A stretch of 64,000 nt of DNA from Xestospongia muta (lineage: Eukaryota > Porifera > Demospongiae > Haplosclerida > Petrosiidae): positions 1,662,923 through 1,726,922 of the forward strand of contig OY848922.1 in the NCBI GenBank assembly GCA_963693285.1, read 5' to 3'. Of the stretch, positions 42,128 through 52,730 are shown in pieces. The notes below the pieces were generated by a model, which made no database searches, was not told the origin of the DNA, and saw only the letters and a program-made list of their open reading frames with translations. Position 1 is the stretch's first letter. Each line of letters begins with the position of its first letter. The translations under genes and the position numbers were made by a program.

Positions 42128-42303
42128 AATGAGCAACTCTATATGTAAGTTCTATTGACTTCTAAGTTCGTCTACTAGAAGACAAACCAGCTTAAAAGAT
42201 AAGAGACGGGATTACTTACCGACTTGTGCTATTAATTATTAATATTCATGATGTGATGATGCAATGTAATTGACTTGTTTCAGTGACTCGAGTATTAGTC
42301 GTG
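42128..42303. promoter_or_regulatory. Bidirectional promoter PdxS / PdxT
   Basis: 176 bp between the divergent start codons, suited to coordinated expression of the two enzyme subunits. No TATA box was recognised. SNZ and SNO genes share such a divergent promoter in yeast; a linked pair has also been described in a sponge. Confidence 0.6.
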
Positions 42304-43489
42304 ATGGCCTCTTTGATGCCAAAGGACATTGTTGTTGGCGTTCTTTGTATCCAAGGAGCTTTCATCGAGCATATTAGAAAGTTAGAAGAAATTAAAGAAA
42401 GAAAGAAAAGTGAATTCTCTCTCATGATCAGAGAGATCAGAAAATCAGAGCAGTTGGATGAACTTGATGGCTTGATAATACCAGGAGGTGAAAGTACAAC
42501 TTTAAGTGTGTTTCTTAGCAAAGATGAATTTAACGAACATCTAAAAAAATGGATGTCGACAAATGTGGTCATTTGGGGTACATGTGCTGGATTAATTTTA
42601 TTGTCTGACAAACTACAAGGCCAGAAAATAGGTGGTCAAGTTAAAGTGGGTATTGTTACATATATTAATGCTAATTACATTCTGTGTTGATTTAGCTGGC
42701 ATTTAGTTATCCTTACAAGTATATACACTGCTTGTTTAAGGGTGTGTTCATAGCAACGGTTGCTATGCTGCCATCTTGGAGGATAATTGTAATGAGTGTT
42801 TATGTATAGTTATATAGTCCTGTATGATACATTGTTATGACCTCGTAAATTTGCCAAGCTCTTGACCGTTCAAGTTTAAGGGTATTGACAGAGATGACAT
42901 GCTGCTAGATGCATCAATATTGAAATGAGTTCAGTAAAGGCACAAGTCTTGTGTTATTACTAATTTACCTATGCAGTTGACTTTTAATTAGACTGTGCAC
43001 TGTGTTGTCAGCTTTGTCAACCTAACTAGAGTCACAGGACATAGTACTCAATCCTTTTCATAAAGGAAAATACTTAACACCAGTTCGTAATCAAGTTAGG
43101 TCACTTTAGTTCAGCCATAAGGTGTAACTTTATCACATGTTATTGTACATCTGTAGCTTGGAGGTCTCCCAGTTGAGGTTACTAGAAACTTATTTGGCCG
43201 TCAACTTAACAGTTTTGAAGCTCACGTGGAACTTCAAGAGCCTGAACTACAAAATTGTCTGGAAAAAGAAGGTCCAAAAATGTCCCATGGAGTGTTTATT
43301 CGAACTCCTGGAATCAATGGAATTTTATCACCAGATGTTAAGATTTTAGGTCAGCTGTGTGATGTAGACAGAACAGTTGTCGCTGTCCAGTACAAGAAAA
43401 TGATAGCAACCTGTTTTCATCCAGAACTTACTGATGACTTACGTTGGCACCTTTATTTTATCAACTGTATTATGAGAGCTAAATTATAA
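42304..43489 (+). CDS. SNO: PdxT / SNO, glutaminase subunit of PLP synthase
   Basis: Two exons, 42304-42645 and 43157-43489, give 224 residues. The donor AAA|GTGGGT is preferred; CAA|GTTAAA six bases earlier is also in frame and would drop two residues. The class I amidotransferase motifs are present: VGVLCIQGAFIEH, DGLIIPGGESTTL, the nucleophile Cys94 in WGTCAGLILL, NLFGRQLNSFEA, and the His202/Glu204 pair in ATCFHPELTDD. It hydrolyses glutamine and channels ammonia to PdxS. The last exon and its 3' flank are the source of the truncated copies near 52.3 and 60.1 kb. The 3' flank holds a decayed antisense copy of the small gene at 60359-60691. Confidence 0.96.
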
Positions 43490-43612
43490 CCTTATTAATT
43501 TATTAGTACTTTTAGTGACAATTAGCACTGAGCTGAAATAGGATGTATTAATGAATGTGAAAGTAATAGTACTAATATCATGTACTCTTTTGATGATTCA
43601 TTTATTTTGTTT

Positions 43613-43858
43613 TATTTTTTTACCATGTTAATACACTTTTGTGTTTCTTCTTGCTTGTATGATGTTTTGGTATGTGTTGGACTTTTTTCTTTTTGGGTTT
43701 TGGAGGAGCTTTCTGACATTTTTTGTCTGGATATAAGACAGCTTGAGAACGTTTCTGTGACTGTGACAATCTGTGCTGTTAAGTCTTGAGTTTTGATGCT
43801 GTCACTTGCTGTTCTTGAGAAATTGTACGAATCATTTTGGCAGTTTCTCAAGTTCACT
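43613..43858 (-). pseudogene. Decayed fragment of the small basic coiled-coil gene (copy near PdxT)
   Basis: Corresponds to the 3' two thirds of the intact gene at 60359-60691 at high nucleotide identity. The alignment stops abruptly near 43858, so the start is missing. An in-frame TAA (TTA on the plus strand at 43779-43781) replaces a TTA leucine codon register present in the intact gene. It also overlaps the region downstream of PdxT. Confidence 0.65.
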
Positions 43859-43966
43859 ATATTATACACTTCCAAACAATAATGTTACTGGCCCCAATGA
43901 TGACAGCTTTTTAAAGAGTTTTAATTAAAAATTCATATATTTTATTAATATAGTTATTAAAATATT

Positions 43967-46900
43967 TTAATTATTTGTTCCGTTTACATTGTTCATAAAA
44001 TAATATGCTCCTTTTTTTCTTATTAGTTCATAATGTGTTCCCTGTTCTATGATAGCACCCTTGTGGAGTACAGCTATATTGTCTGCATTGGAAATAGAGG
44101 ATAAACGATGGGCAATGATGATAGTAGTACGTCCCTCTCTGGCTTTATCTAGAGTTTCTTGTACAATCTTCTCACTCTCTGTGTCCAGAGCAGAAGTGGC
44201 CTCATCAAGGAGAAGGATCTTGGGATTTCGTACTAGAGCTCGAGCTATAGCTATACGTTGTTTCTGACCTCCACTTAATTGCATTCCTCTAGAGCCCACA
44301 TTTGTATTATAACCCTAAAACAATAGAAAGATAATCATCATAACCAAATAACATAGATTGTCTCACTTGAGGGAGTGTTTGAATAAAGTCATGAATATTG
44401 GCAGCTTTAGCTGCTTCAATGATCTCTTCATCACTGAGTTCTTTATAAATGGCACCATAACGGATATTATCACCAATAGACATATCAAATAACACTGGTT
44501 CTTGTGATACTAGACTGATCTGACGACGAAGCCATGAAACATTTAAAATGCAAATATCTAATCCATTTAGCAGTATAGTACCAGACTGGAGATCATAGAA
44601 TCGTTCAATTAGAGACAGGACAGTGCTTTTTCCTGATCCACTAGTTCCAACAAGAGCTACAGTCTTACCCGGTTTGATACTAAGATTAAGGTTTTGTAAT
44701 ATATCTATCCCAGGACGTGATGGATAAGAGAATTGGGCTGATAGCAATTTGACTTTAAAAGATTCAAAAGATTCATCACCCTATCAATTGGAAACAGGAG
44801 TTTAATGTCATGGACTAATATGCTGCTACCTTACCTTAGGTGTGGCCCCTCTATCACTAAGTGCATCAATACGAGGTTGCTTTTCCAGGAGGGATAGTAT
44901 GTTTTCAGCTGCAATTTTGGCATTTTCAGTATCTGGTAAAGTTCTAAACAACTCTTTGAATATGACACTAGTAAACATTATTGCCCCAAGAGCTCTATAG
45001 GTATAATTGAAAGAGCTTGTATAATTAGAAGAACGCTAGATACCTGAATAGCTGACTTAGATCTGCATGATAAGGTTTACTGGAGTCTGATGTATATATG
45101 TGTGAGGCCAGAACAAATCCACCAGCCAATATTAACAATGACGATGATTGAGTAATTGCTAATAAAATAGACTGCAGGACAGTACTCTTCATATCATATC
45201 TAATGGAAATGAATTTTGCATAACTCCACAAATGTAACATGGAATATTATTACCCAAATGGTCTTTCCAATTGTTTTTCATATTTTCTGACCAATTTCTC
45301 TTCAATACCTAATGAAGTCACAGTGAATACACCATCAATAGATTCTACAGCTGTCATAATACACTCTTGTTGAAACTCTGAGCTTTTATTGATGAAAAGT
45401 TTTGTTAGCTGCATCTGAAGAACTCCAGCAAGTACAAATATGATTATACTGGGTAGAGCAATGAGTCCTAGTGGCCATGAAGCCTCTAATGCAATGATGT
45501 AACTAGCTAAGAGATTGACAGCTGCTCTAAGACATAGACCTAAACGAAGACCAGTCACCTGAAAATAGAGGAGCCATATGGTTACTTATAAGGAAGAATG
45601 GGGTGATTGAATCATGGATATTATAGACTAATTTACTAGTCTATAATATCCATGATTGAATGGTTAAATTAATGAATGGGTGGAGGAGTATGTACATTAA
45701 TGAATGGACTGATGAATGGATACACAGATGCTGAATGGGAACTTTAGCATACAAAAGGCTTGGTCTGACCTGATTGACTTCAGATGCATCCACAGTTAGT
45801 CTGTTGATTAAAACACTGACAGCATTCTCAGGTTCATCAAAAAATGCTAAATCTTGTTTCAACATAGCTTCAAATGATTGCTGTCTTAGACGATCAGTAA
45901 GACGATTAGCTGCCACATTAAGAGTAATAGTCTGTGCAATCAAAGACATATTCAAATTTTATCATCACTACATAAATTTTAAATTTCAAATCTTTCAATC
46001 ATTCATACAAATATACTTACAGCAATAGATAAGACGAGAAATCCTACAAAACCTAGAACAACATAGACCCCTGACAAATTATTGATTCTTTGTACTAGAG
46101 TATTTTTATCGAATTCAGAAAATATCTAACATATGAAAATACATAATATCACAATTACTACCTGGAAATGATGCAATGTTTGGTTATGAGATAATATAAT
46201 ATATATAAAAATATCAATGACAATAATTATACATACTTGTAATGCTTGACTTAGTAAGACGAAAACTGATGCAATGAGTGTCCCGATCAGAATAAACCCA
46301 ATAACTCCTATCAGTAATAACCACCAATCAGGTTTATTCAATTCTAAAAGTGTCTTTGTTGTTACTTGTTTTTCAGTGTGCTCAACAAAAGTAGAGGGAA
46401 CCTCATCAAAGACCTAAAAGACATGTGAAGAGTAAAGTACACAGTACAATAGATTGATGGAATGAATAACAATTCCATAAATTGTATCAGGTTGGGTTTG
46501 GTTAACTTTAACTTTATTTGGTTGTAAAAGTTACTAAACATGGAATCCCTGGCTATCATAATGATGTGACAATTAAGACAACAGGAATTATCCCAAATCT
46601 CTAGTCAATAAGTTCCAATCATACTATGCAATGTTAGCATATTATATCTAATTATTACATTGTGTCTTTCATAACAATATGTAGATAATTCAATTACAAT
46701 GATTACCCGCACTTTTAAATTGAATTAAGTTTACAAATTTTAAAGTACATTTTCATCGATTCATATATCAATCCATCTATCTATTCATCCATCCATCTAT
46801 CTCTCTATCTTTTCATCTTTCCATATCTTCTTTCTTTATTCTTTCTCTAACCTCATCAAGTGAGTATAAAGTCTTAGGTGAAAACTTAAATTCAGAAACA

Positions 46901-49900
46901 GGTACCAATCCTTCAGATACTCTACGACTCAAGGAATTTAGATTTAATGTACGTCGAAGGGACATTCTTCTTGGGCCTCCAATATTATCAAAAGAGCTTT
47001 CTTTACGCACCAATATTGGATGACCAGAAGAACTTTTACGTTTTTGATTGTTTCGTTGATTTATTAAATGTCTGTAAGCCTTTCGGAAATCAAGGGTGTT
47101 GGTAACTACATTATTAAACAATGATACAAAGGAAGTTATCTCAAAAAATATGCACATACCTTCTCTCTCATCATGAATACTCTGATTATCTACCAACTCA
47201 AAATATAGTCCTTCCTTGTCCATCAATTCATTATGAGTACCCATTTCAACAACACGTCCATCTTTGATACCCACTATGACATCGGCTGTTTGAATAGTAG
47301 ACAAGTGATGGGCAATGATGATAGTAGTACGTCCCTCTCTGGCTTTATCTAGAGCTTCTTGAACAGTCTTCTCACTCTCTGTGTCCAGAGCAGAGGTAGC
47401 CTCATCAAGGAGGAGGATCTTGGGATTTCGAACTAGAGCTCGAGCTATAGCTATACGTTGTTTCTGACCTCCGCTTAATTGAGCTCCACCTTCTCCAACA
47501 ATAGTATCAAACTGTTTTGGTAACTCAGTAATAAAGTCATATGCATTTGCAGCTTTGGCAGCCTTTACAATTTCTTCCATTGTAGCTCCTTCTTTGCAGA
47601 GACTAATATTTTCAGCTATACTTACATTGAAAAGAAGTGGTTCCTGAGAAACAATACCTATTTGATTTCGAAGCCATCCAACATTGAGCTGTTTGATATC
47701 CATACCATCGAGAGTAATCTGTTTTGAAAAATATAATTTTAAAATTATATATAAATTTAAATCTATTACACACCGATCCTCCACTGTGATTGTAAAGCCT
47801 CATTAGAAGGTGTAATACAGTTGTTTTCCCACTGCCACTCGGACCAACAAGTGCCACTGTCTGTCCAGGATTTATAACTAAGTCCAGTCCACGTAACACA
47901 ATGACATCAGGACGAGACGGATAGCTGAATACAACATCAGAGAACTCAAGTTTACCATTAATATCATTGAGGGTAGTATTTGGAGCACCATCTTTTGGAT
48001 TAATCTCAGGTTCCTGTATTAAATTGACTTGATCAATTGTTTATCAAATAGTTCCAATACCTTGTCAATGATGGGAAATATACCACCAGCAGAACTAGTA
48101 GCTTCAGTTATACTAGCCAGTAGTGGTAGAGCATTGCCCAGATTAAGAATGCCATTAACAACTCCTAATATGATCTATAAAAATATAACAAACAATAACA
48201 ATGTTAGAATTAAACATTGATATTACCGTTACAATATCACCTGGAGTCACATCACAATCAACAAACAGTCGAACACCATACCTACATGATAACAATAGTA
48301 ATTTTATTGCATGACTCATTTACATCAACTTACCAGAATCCCACACCAAAACAAGAAAAGAATATGAGAGTAAATAATCCATACGATATTCCAATCATCA
48401 CTTGTTTTTTGTAAGACTCCTTCTTGGCTTGTGTCAATAAAGAGTTGTATCTAGAAATGATCCCAAGGACATGTAATACAAACACAGAAAATAAAATTGT
48501 ATTGTATATTACAACAATGCATACAAACAGTTAATTAAAGTACTTATACTATTATAATATAGCTATATTAGAAGATTTACCTTTCAGCTTCCTTCCTTTC
48601 GCCTCCAAATGCCATAACAGTTTTAATAGCTGACAGGACTTCTTCTGCTATAGCCCCTGCCTGAGCTAAAGCAGATTGTTCTTTAACAGCAACAGTACTA
48701 ATAATCTAAGATTGAAAAATAGGAATCATCCTTACAAGACACACTATGTAAATGATTACTTTCCTGGCGATGATGATCACTGCAACTATTATAGGGAAAG
48801 AGACAGAGATTGCTAGAGCAAGTTTCCAATTCAGTGCTAATGCAATGATTATACCAGATAAGAGGCTAACAAACTCTTGAATAAAAGAAGCACTATTGCT
48901 ACCAATACCATCCTCAATTTTAGCAATATCTCTGTAGGGAAAATGATGAATTAATGATATTAACTGTATACACTTCCCATTACAAACTCAATAATCCATG
49001 CAACAGGATCATGTACATTTATGGTCTAAGTATCAGATGATTTATATAACACATGGCAACATCACCATTCTTACCCAGCTAGTCTTGTCGGTAGTTCTGT
49101 AGGGGGATTCAGATCATACCAGCCCATATCTTGTCTCAGTACAGCCTCAAGAAATACCACTCTCATACGCTTTGTTTGATGCAATGCACTTAGCGTCCAC
49201 AGTAAATTAGATAATAGTGATGATATGAAAAGAGCAAATGCCACAGCTATCATATAATAAACATATATTGCAATTTGATCCTGTAGATAAGTGTCAATGT
49301 CAGTAGCTGTAAATATATCAGTATAAAAGTCTGATACGTTGCAGAAATAGTCAGTTGAATTTATACTGGCTACACCAGGAGAAAATGTATTCACAACAGA
49401 ATGTCCAACGAATTCTGTGACTATTAGTCCCAGTAGATAAAACACAATAGGTAGTGAACTACCAGCTATTATTGCCATTATTGTGCCCAGTAACATGAAT
49501 AAAATATCAGACCATTTGGCAAATCGGAACTAATGAAAAGATTGAATAACAATATGCAATAGTAAGCCATTTTTAGTAATTACATTATTCTTGGTAAGAA
49601 GCCATGTAGGTTTGTTTTACTTACACTAACTATTGATATAACTCTCCCACACACACCACACACACACACACACACACACCACGCACACAAACATACACAC
49701 ACACAATACCATGTTGCTAGGGAAATATTATAGATCGATTCATAAAAGGAGTTTCCATTTGATATAGAAATCGTCATAAACATCCTTCCAAATCACCTAA
49801 TATGTCTATATAAATTCGAACTCAACTCACATGGGGAAGACCATTTTAGCATAGTATGGTCCCATCCCATACATAGTAATTTAATTAATTATATATGGTG

Positions 49901-51372
49901 ACTCTGTTATTTTAGTGATCTAACTTACCAGATGCCAGAGAGGAACAGCAGATGTAGTGTTTTCATTGCTTAGCTCACCATTTGTCACACTATAGAGGAA
50001 ATTGAAGAGTGTTATAACAACATCATAGTAACTATATTATCAATAATTATGATAGCAATATAAAACTATAGTAATGATATCTAATAGTATACACATATTA
50101 TCTAAATATTCTCTGCTGACATCTTCTCATTCAGCAAGAAAAACATCAAACACAACTTGAAGTGTGTCTTTAAGATTTGCTATATTCAACACATAGTACA
50201 CTTCACTAGTCTTGAAGTTTGAAATGAATCCCGTTATGCAGCGAGATGACAATGACTTTGACGTCACGTGACGACAAAAGTAGGCAGGACTGACTGACTG
50301 ACATCTATTATCACTTTTATTATTATAACGATTGTTGTGCTGGTGTCTTGCACAGAAATTAAAGTTTTGCCTATAAGTGATCAGTATATACTAGGTTTGC
50401 ATTATCACTTATTAAGCTAGTTTATTCATTGTTTTGTTATTGCTTTATGTCTAATAGTATTTATATTTTGTTTAAACTTTTGTTGATTTGTTTATTTCTT
50501 TGAATACATTTAAGCAGGACTTACATAGAAAGTTTAAACGTATTGAAAGAAATAAACAAATCAACAGAAGTACTAGTTTAAGCAAAATGTGAAAGCTATA
50601 ACAATATATCTCAATAAAGATTATTGCATATTCAGTCCATAATCTCTTTGATTTATTATCATTCCAACATCTATAGTATTATTTGCCAGTATTACTTAGT
50701 TTGTTAACTCAACCTGGAGCATTTGTAATCATTAATTTAGATGTATTTATGCTACCACATCATCTATTAACAAGTTTTGAATATGGAGTTTCACATTGTC
50801 ATTCCTACTCTAGTCATTACTCTACTATATAAATTCCTTTAAAAGATACAGTAAGGTCAATAGGTTAAAAATATGTGTTCTTGGTCAATTCAAGCATAAA
50901 AATTAAATAGTGTAAAGTGTTATGAAATAGTAGGAGTTTGCAAATTTTCTACTTATGTACAGTAGATAATAACTTCATAATTACAATTAGAATTCCAATT
51001 AGTTTTAAATACTTAGTGATTACTATTTACTAATCAATTAGAATTAAAATTGTATCAAACCTGCTATATAGCAATAATACACTAAATTCAACTTTCCTTA
51101 ATTTGTAAACAATATTATTTATAGCTTAAATTAAAAGAAGTGGAGGCTCCATGTTGAAATTCCATATTCAAAACTTGTTAATAGATGAACTGGTATTTTG
51201 ATAATGACTGGCATTGTTCAATACAATATACTGGACTGTGTTATTACTCTAAGTATATATAATATATTGACTCACAGAAATAACCTCGTAATTTATAAAC
51301 TAGTAAATATTATTACCTGCTCTCAGAGTGACTAAAGTTGTTATTCTCACGGACGTCAGTCAAGTTGTTCAT
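43967..51372 (-). CDS. ABCB1-like: ABCB1-type full ABC transporter (paralogue B)
   Basis: Exons from 5' to 3': 51317-51372, 49929-49989, 49075-49529, 48760-48931, 48581-48705, 48334-48450, 48227-48281, 48061-48174, 47774-48013, 47160-47718, 46852-47105, 46237-46413, 46021-46125, 45770-45931, 45254-45558, 45044-45199, 44835-44994, 44367-44780, 43967-44314; 1344 residues. TMD1 starts [20 protein letters not shown]1 has [29 protein letters not shown] and H-loop IIIAHHLST (His replaces the usual Arg after the catalytic His). NBD2 has the Walker [10 protein letters not shown] and LSGGQKQR. The linker is basic and serine-rich ([26 protein letters not shown]), as expected of a PKA/PKC-regulated P-glycoprotein linker. 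Intron 1 (1.3 kb) contains an insertion absent from paralogue C. Confidence 0.93.
45610..45657. repeat. Perfect 21-bp-arm hairpin in intron of transporter B
   Basis: Arms aatcatggatattatagact(a) at 45610-45630 and their reverse complement at 45637-45657 flank a 6-base loop. An identical structure is at 54366-54413 in paralogue C. Confidence 0.9.
50222..51205. mobile_element. Insertion with nested inverted repeats in intron 1 of transporter B
   Basis: Intron 1 is about 850 bp longer here than in paralogue C; the two align again from about 51206 (tgactggcattgttcaatac). The extra DNA has two inverted-repeat pairs: ttgttgatttgtttatttct (about 50481) with agaaataaacaaatcaacag (about 50550), and ctattaacaagttttgaata (about 50764) with tattcaaaacttgttaatag (about 51164). 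Nested non-autonomous elements are the likely explanation. Paralogue C has about 120 bp of different DNA at this place (58981-59100). Confidence 0.6.
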
Positions 51373-52264
51373 TTTTACTTGCTTGAGAATTTAGCTACTC
51401 TACCAATGGGTGTGGCTGAATTTATGTTACTCTTAATGTAGCAGCTAGCCACTTTTTTACTACTGATGGAATGTTTGTTTTCTCAACCATCTGTAACCAC
51501 TGTGATTATTTTTCTACTAACTGAGCAAATTTATAATATGAAAATAATTCATTTAGGTTTTTGTGCTTAAGGTTTTGGGATCTAGAGTAAATTAAACTAT
51601 AGCATTCATTCAGCAATGCTATCACCACCTATAAAGTACTGAGCTCCATCACTCTAGACACTCACCACAAACTAATGGAGCAAAGATCTTAAAGGAGCAA
51701 ATTAGCTTAATTCTTCTAACATTTAAAATTACAATTGTATTATGCATATGTCTTCCATAATCACATTATGAAAGACATATGCATAGTAATTTGTATCTGG
51801 TATAATTAACTTATTAGACACTCCTTGTTATAAAAGTACATATTCAGTATAGAACTTAATTATTTTGTTGGCAATACAACTATTGATTTAACTCCAAGAA
51901 CTATTACTGATGTTGTACATAACTTGTTAAGATCATGTTTGATGTTGTTACCTTCTAATAGACATCCCACAAAAGAGAGAATGCTATTCAAGTTGGTACG
52001 TGTGCAAATGAAAATTTAAACATGGTATTTTAGAATAGAAGGCTTCAATTTACTTCCACTACCACAGCAGCAGACTCAGTCCTCCTTTTCATGTGCAATA
52101 GAAGTATTTGGCTCATTTGCAAAGTTTATATAAAAGGTAGACTACATGTACATGTTATAGATGCATATGGTATAATGTTAATAGTGTACATTCAATAATT
52201 CCATGACATATATATGTCTTCTGTTTGGACATCACTACAACTCACAACATTAAAATACTATTGT
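51373..52264. other. 5' flank of transporter B, duplicated next to transporter C
   Basis: Upstream region with no intact gene. It contains a TGGGTGTGGCT box 30 bp upstream of the start codon. It aligns to 59282-60020 upstream of transporter C, with small indels (for example an extra about 180-bp segment at 51660-51820 here). Confidence 0.6.
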
Positions 52265-52421
52265 TCAATGGAGTGTTCATTCAAGCTCCTGGAATCAATG
52301 AAATTTTATTACCAGATATTAAGATTTTAGGTCAGCTGTGTGATCCAGACAGAACAGTTGTCGTTGTCCAGTACAAGAATATGATAGCAACCTGTTTTCA
52401 TCCAGAACTTACTGATGACTT
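52265..52421 (+). pseudogene. Truncated PdxT exon-2 copy (first)
   Basis: Encodes NGVFIQAPGINEILLPDIK and then GQLCDPDRTVV and ATCFHPELTDDL, matching PdxT residues about 157-209. The exon's start, the nucleophile Cys exon and the last 15 codons are missing. A deletion of about 210 bp relative to the parental locus joins it to the downstream flank within a short cttg-type microhomology. It cannot be a glutaminase. Confidence 0.85.
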
Positions 52422-52617
52422 GTATGATGTTTTGGTATGTGTTGCACTTTTTTCTTTTTGGGTTTTGGAGGAGCTTTCTGACATTTTATGTCTGGATATA
52501 AGACAGCTTGAGAACGTTTCTGTGACTGTGACAATCTGTCTTGTAAAGTCTTGAGCTTCGATGCTGTCACTTGCTGTTCTTAAGAAATTGTACGAATCAT
52601 TTTGGCAGTTTCTCAAG
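52422..52617 (-). pseudogene. Fragment of the small basic coiled-coil gene (second)
   Basis: Aligns with the central part of the intact gene at 60359-60691 but lacks both ends: the 3' end was removed by the same deletion that trimmed the PdxT copy, and the 5' end stops at the point where the copy at 43858 also stops. Confidence 0.65.
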
Positions 52618-52730
52618 TTCACTATATTATACACTTCCAAACAATAATATTGCTGGCCCCATTGATGACAGTTTTTTAAGAGTTTTAATTAAAAATTCAT
52701 AGATTTTATTAATATAGTTATTAAAATATT

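Noticed and set aside
39355..43489. Bacterial contamination as the source of PdxS/PdxT
   Set aside because: Both genes have spliceosomal introns with consistent phases, eukaryotic-type short C-termini and AT-rich animal-like flanks.
43612..43875. 87-residue minus-strand frame (and its counterpart at 52398-52640)
   Set aside because: This frame is offset from the coding frame of the intact small gene at 60359-60691; it is a shadow over the decayed copies.
44049..44267. 72-residue plus-strand frames opposite ABC transporter NBDs (also at 52813, 63348 and opposite 32831)
   Set aside because: Antisense shadows of the conserved signature/Walker B exon; they recur only because that exon recurs.
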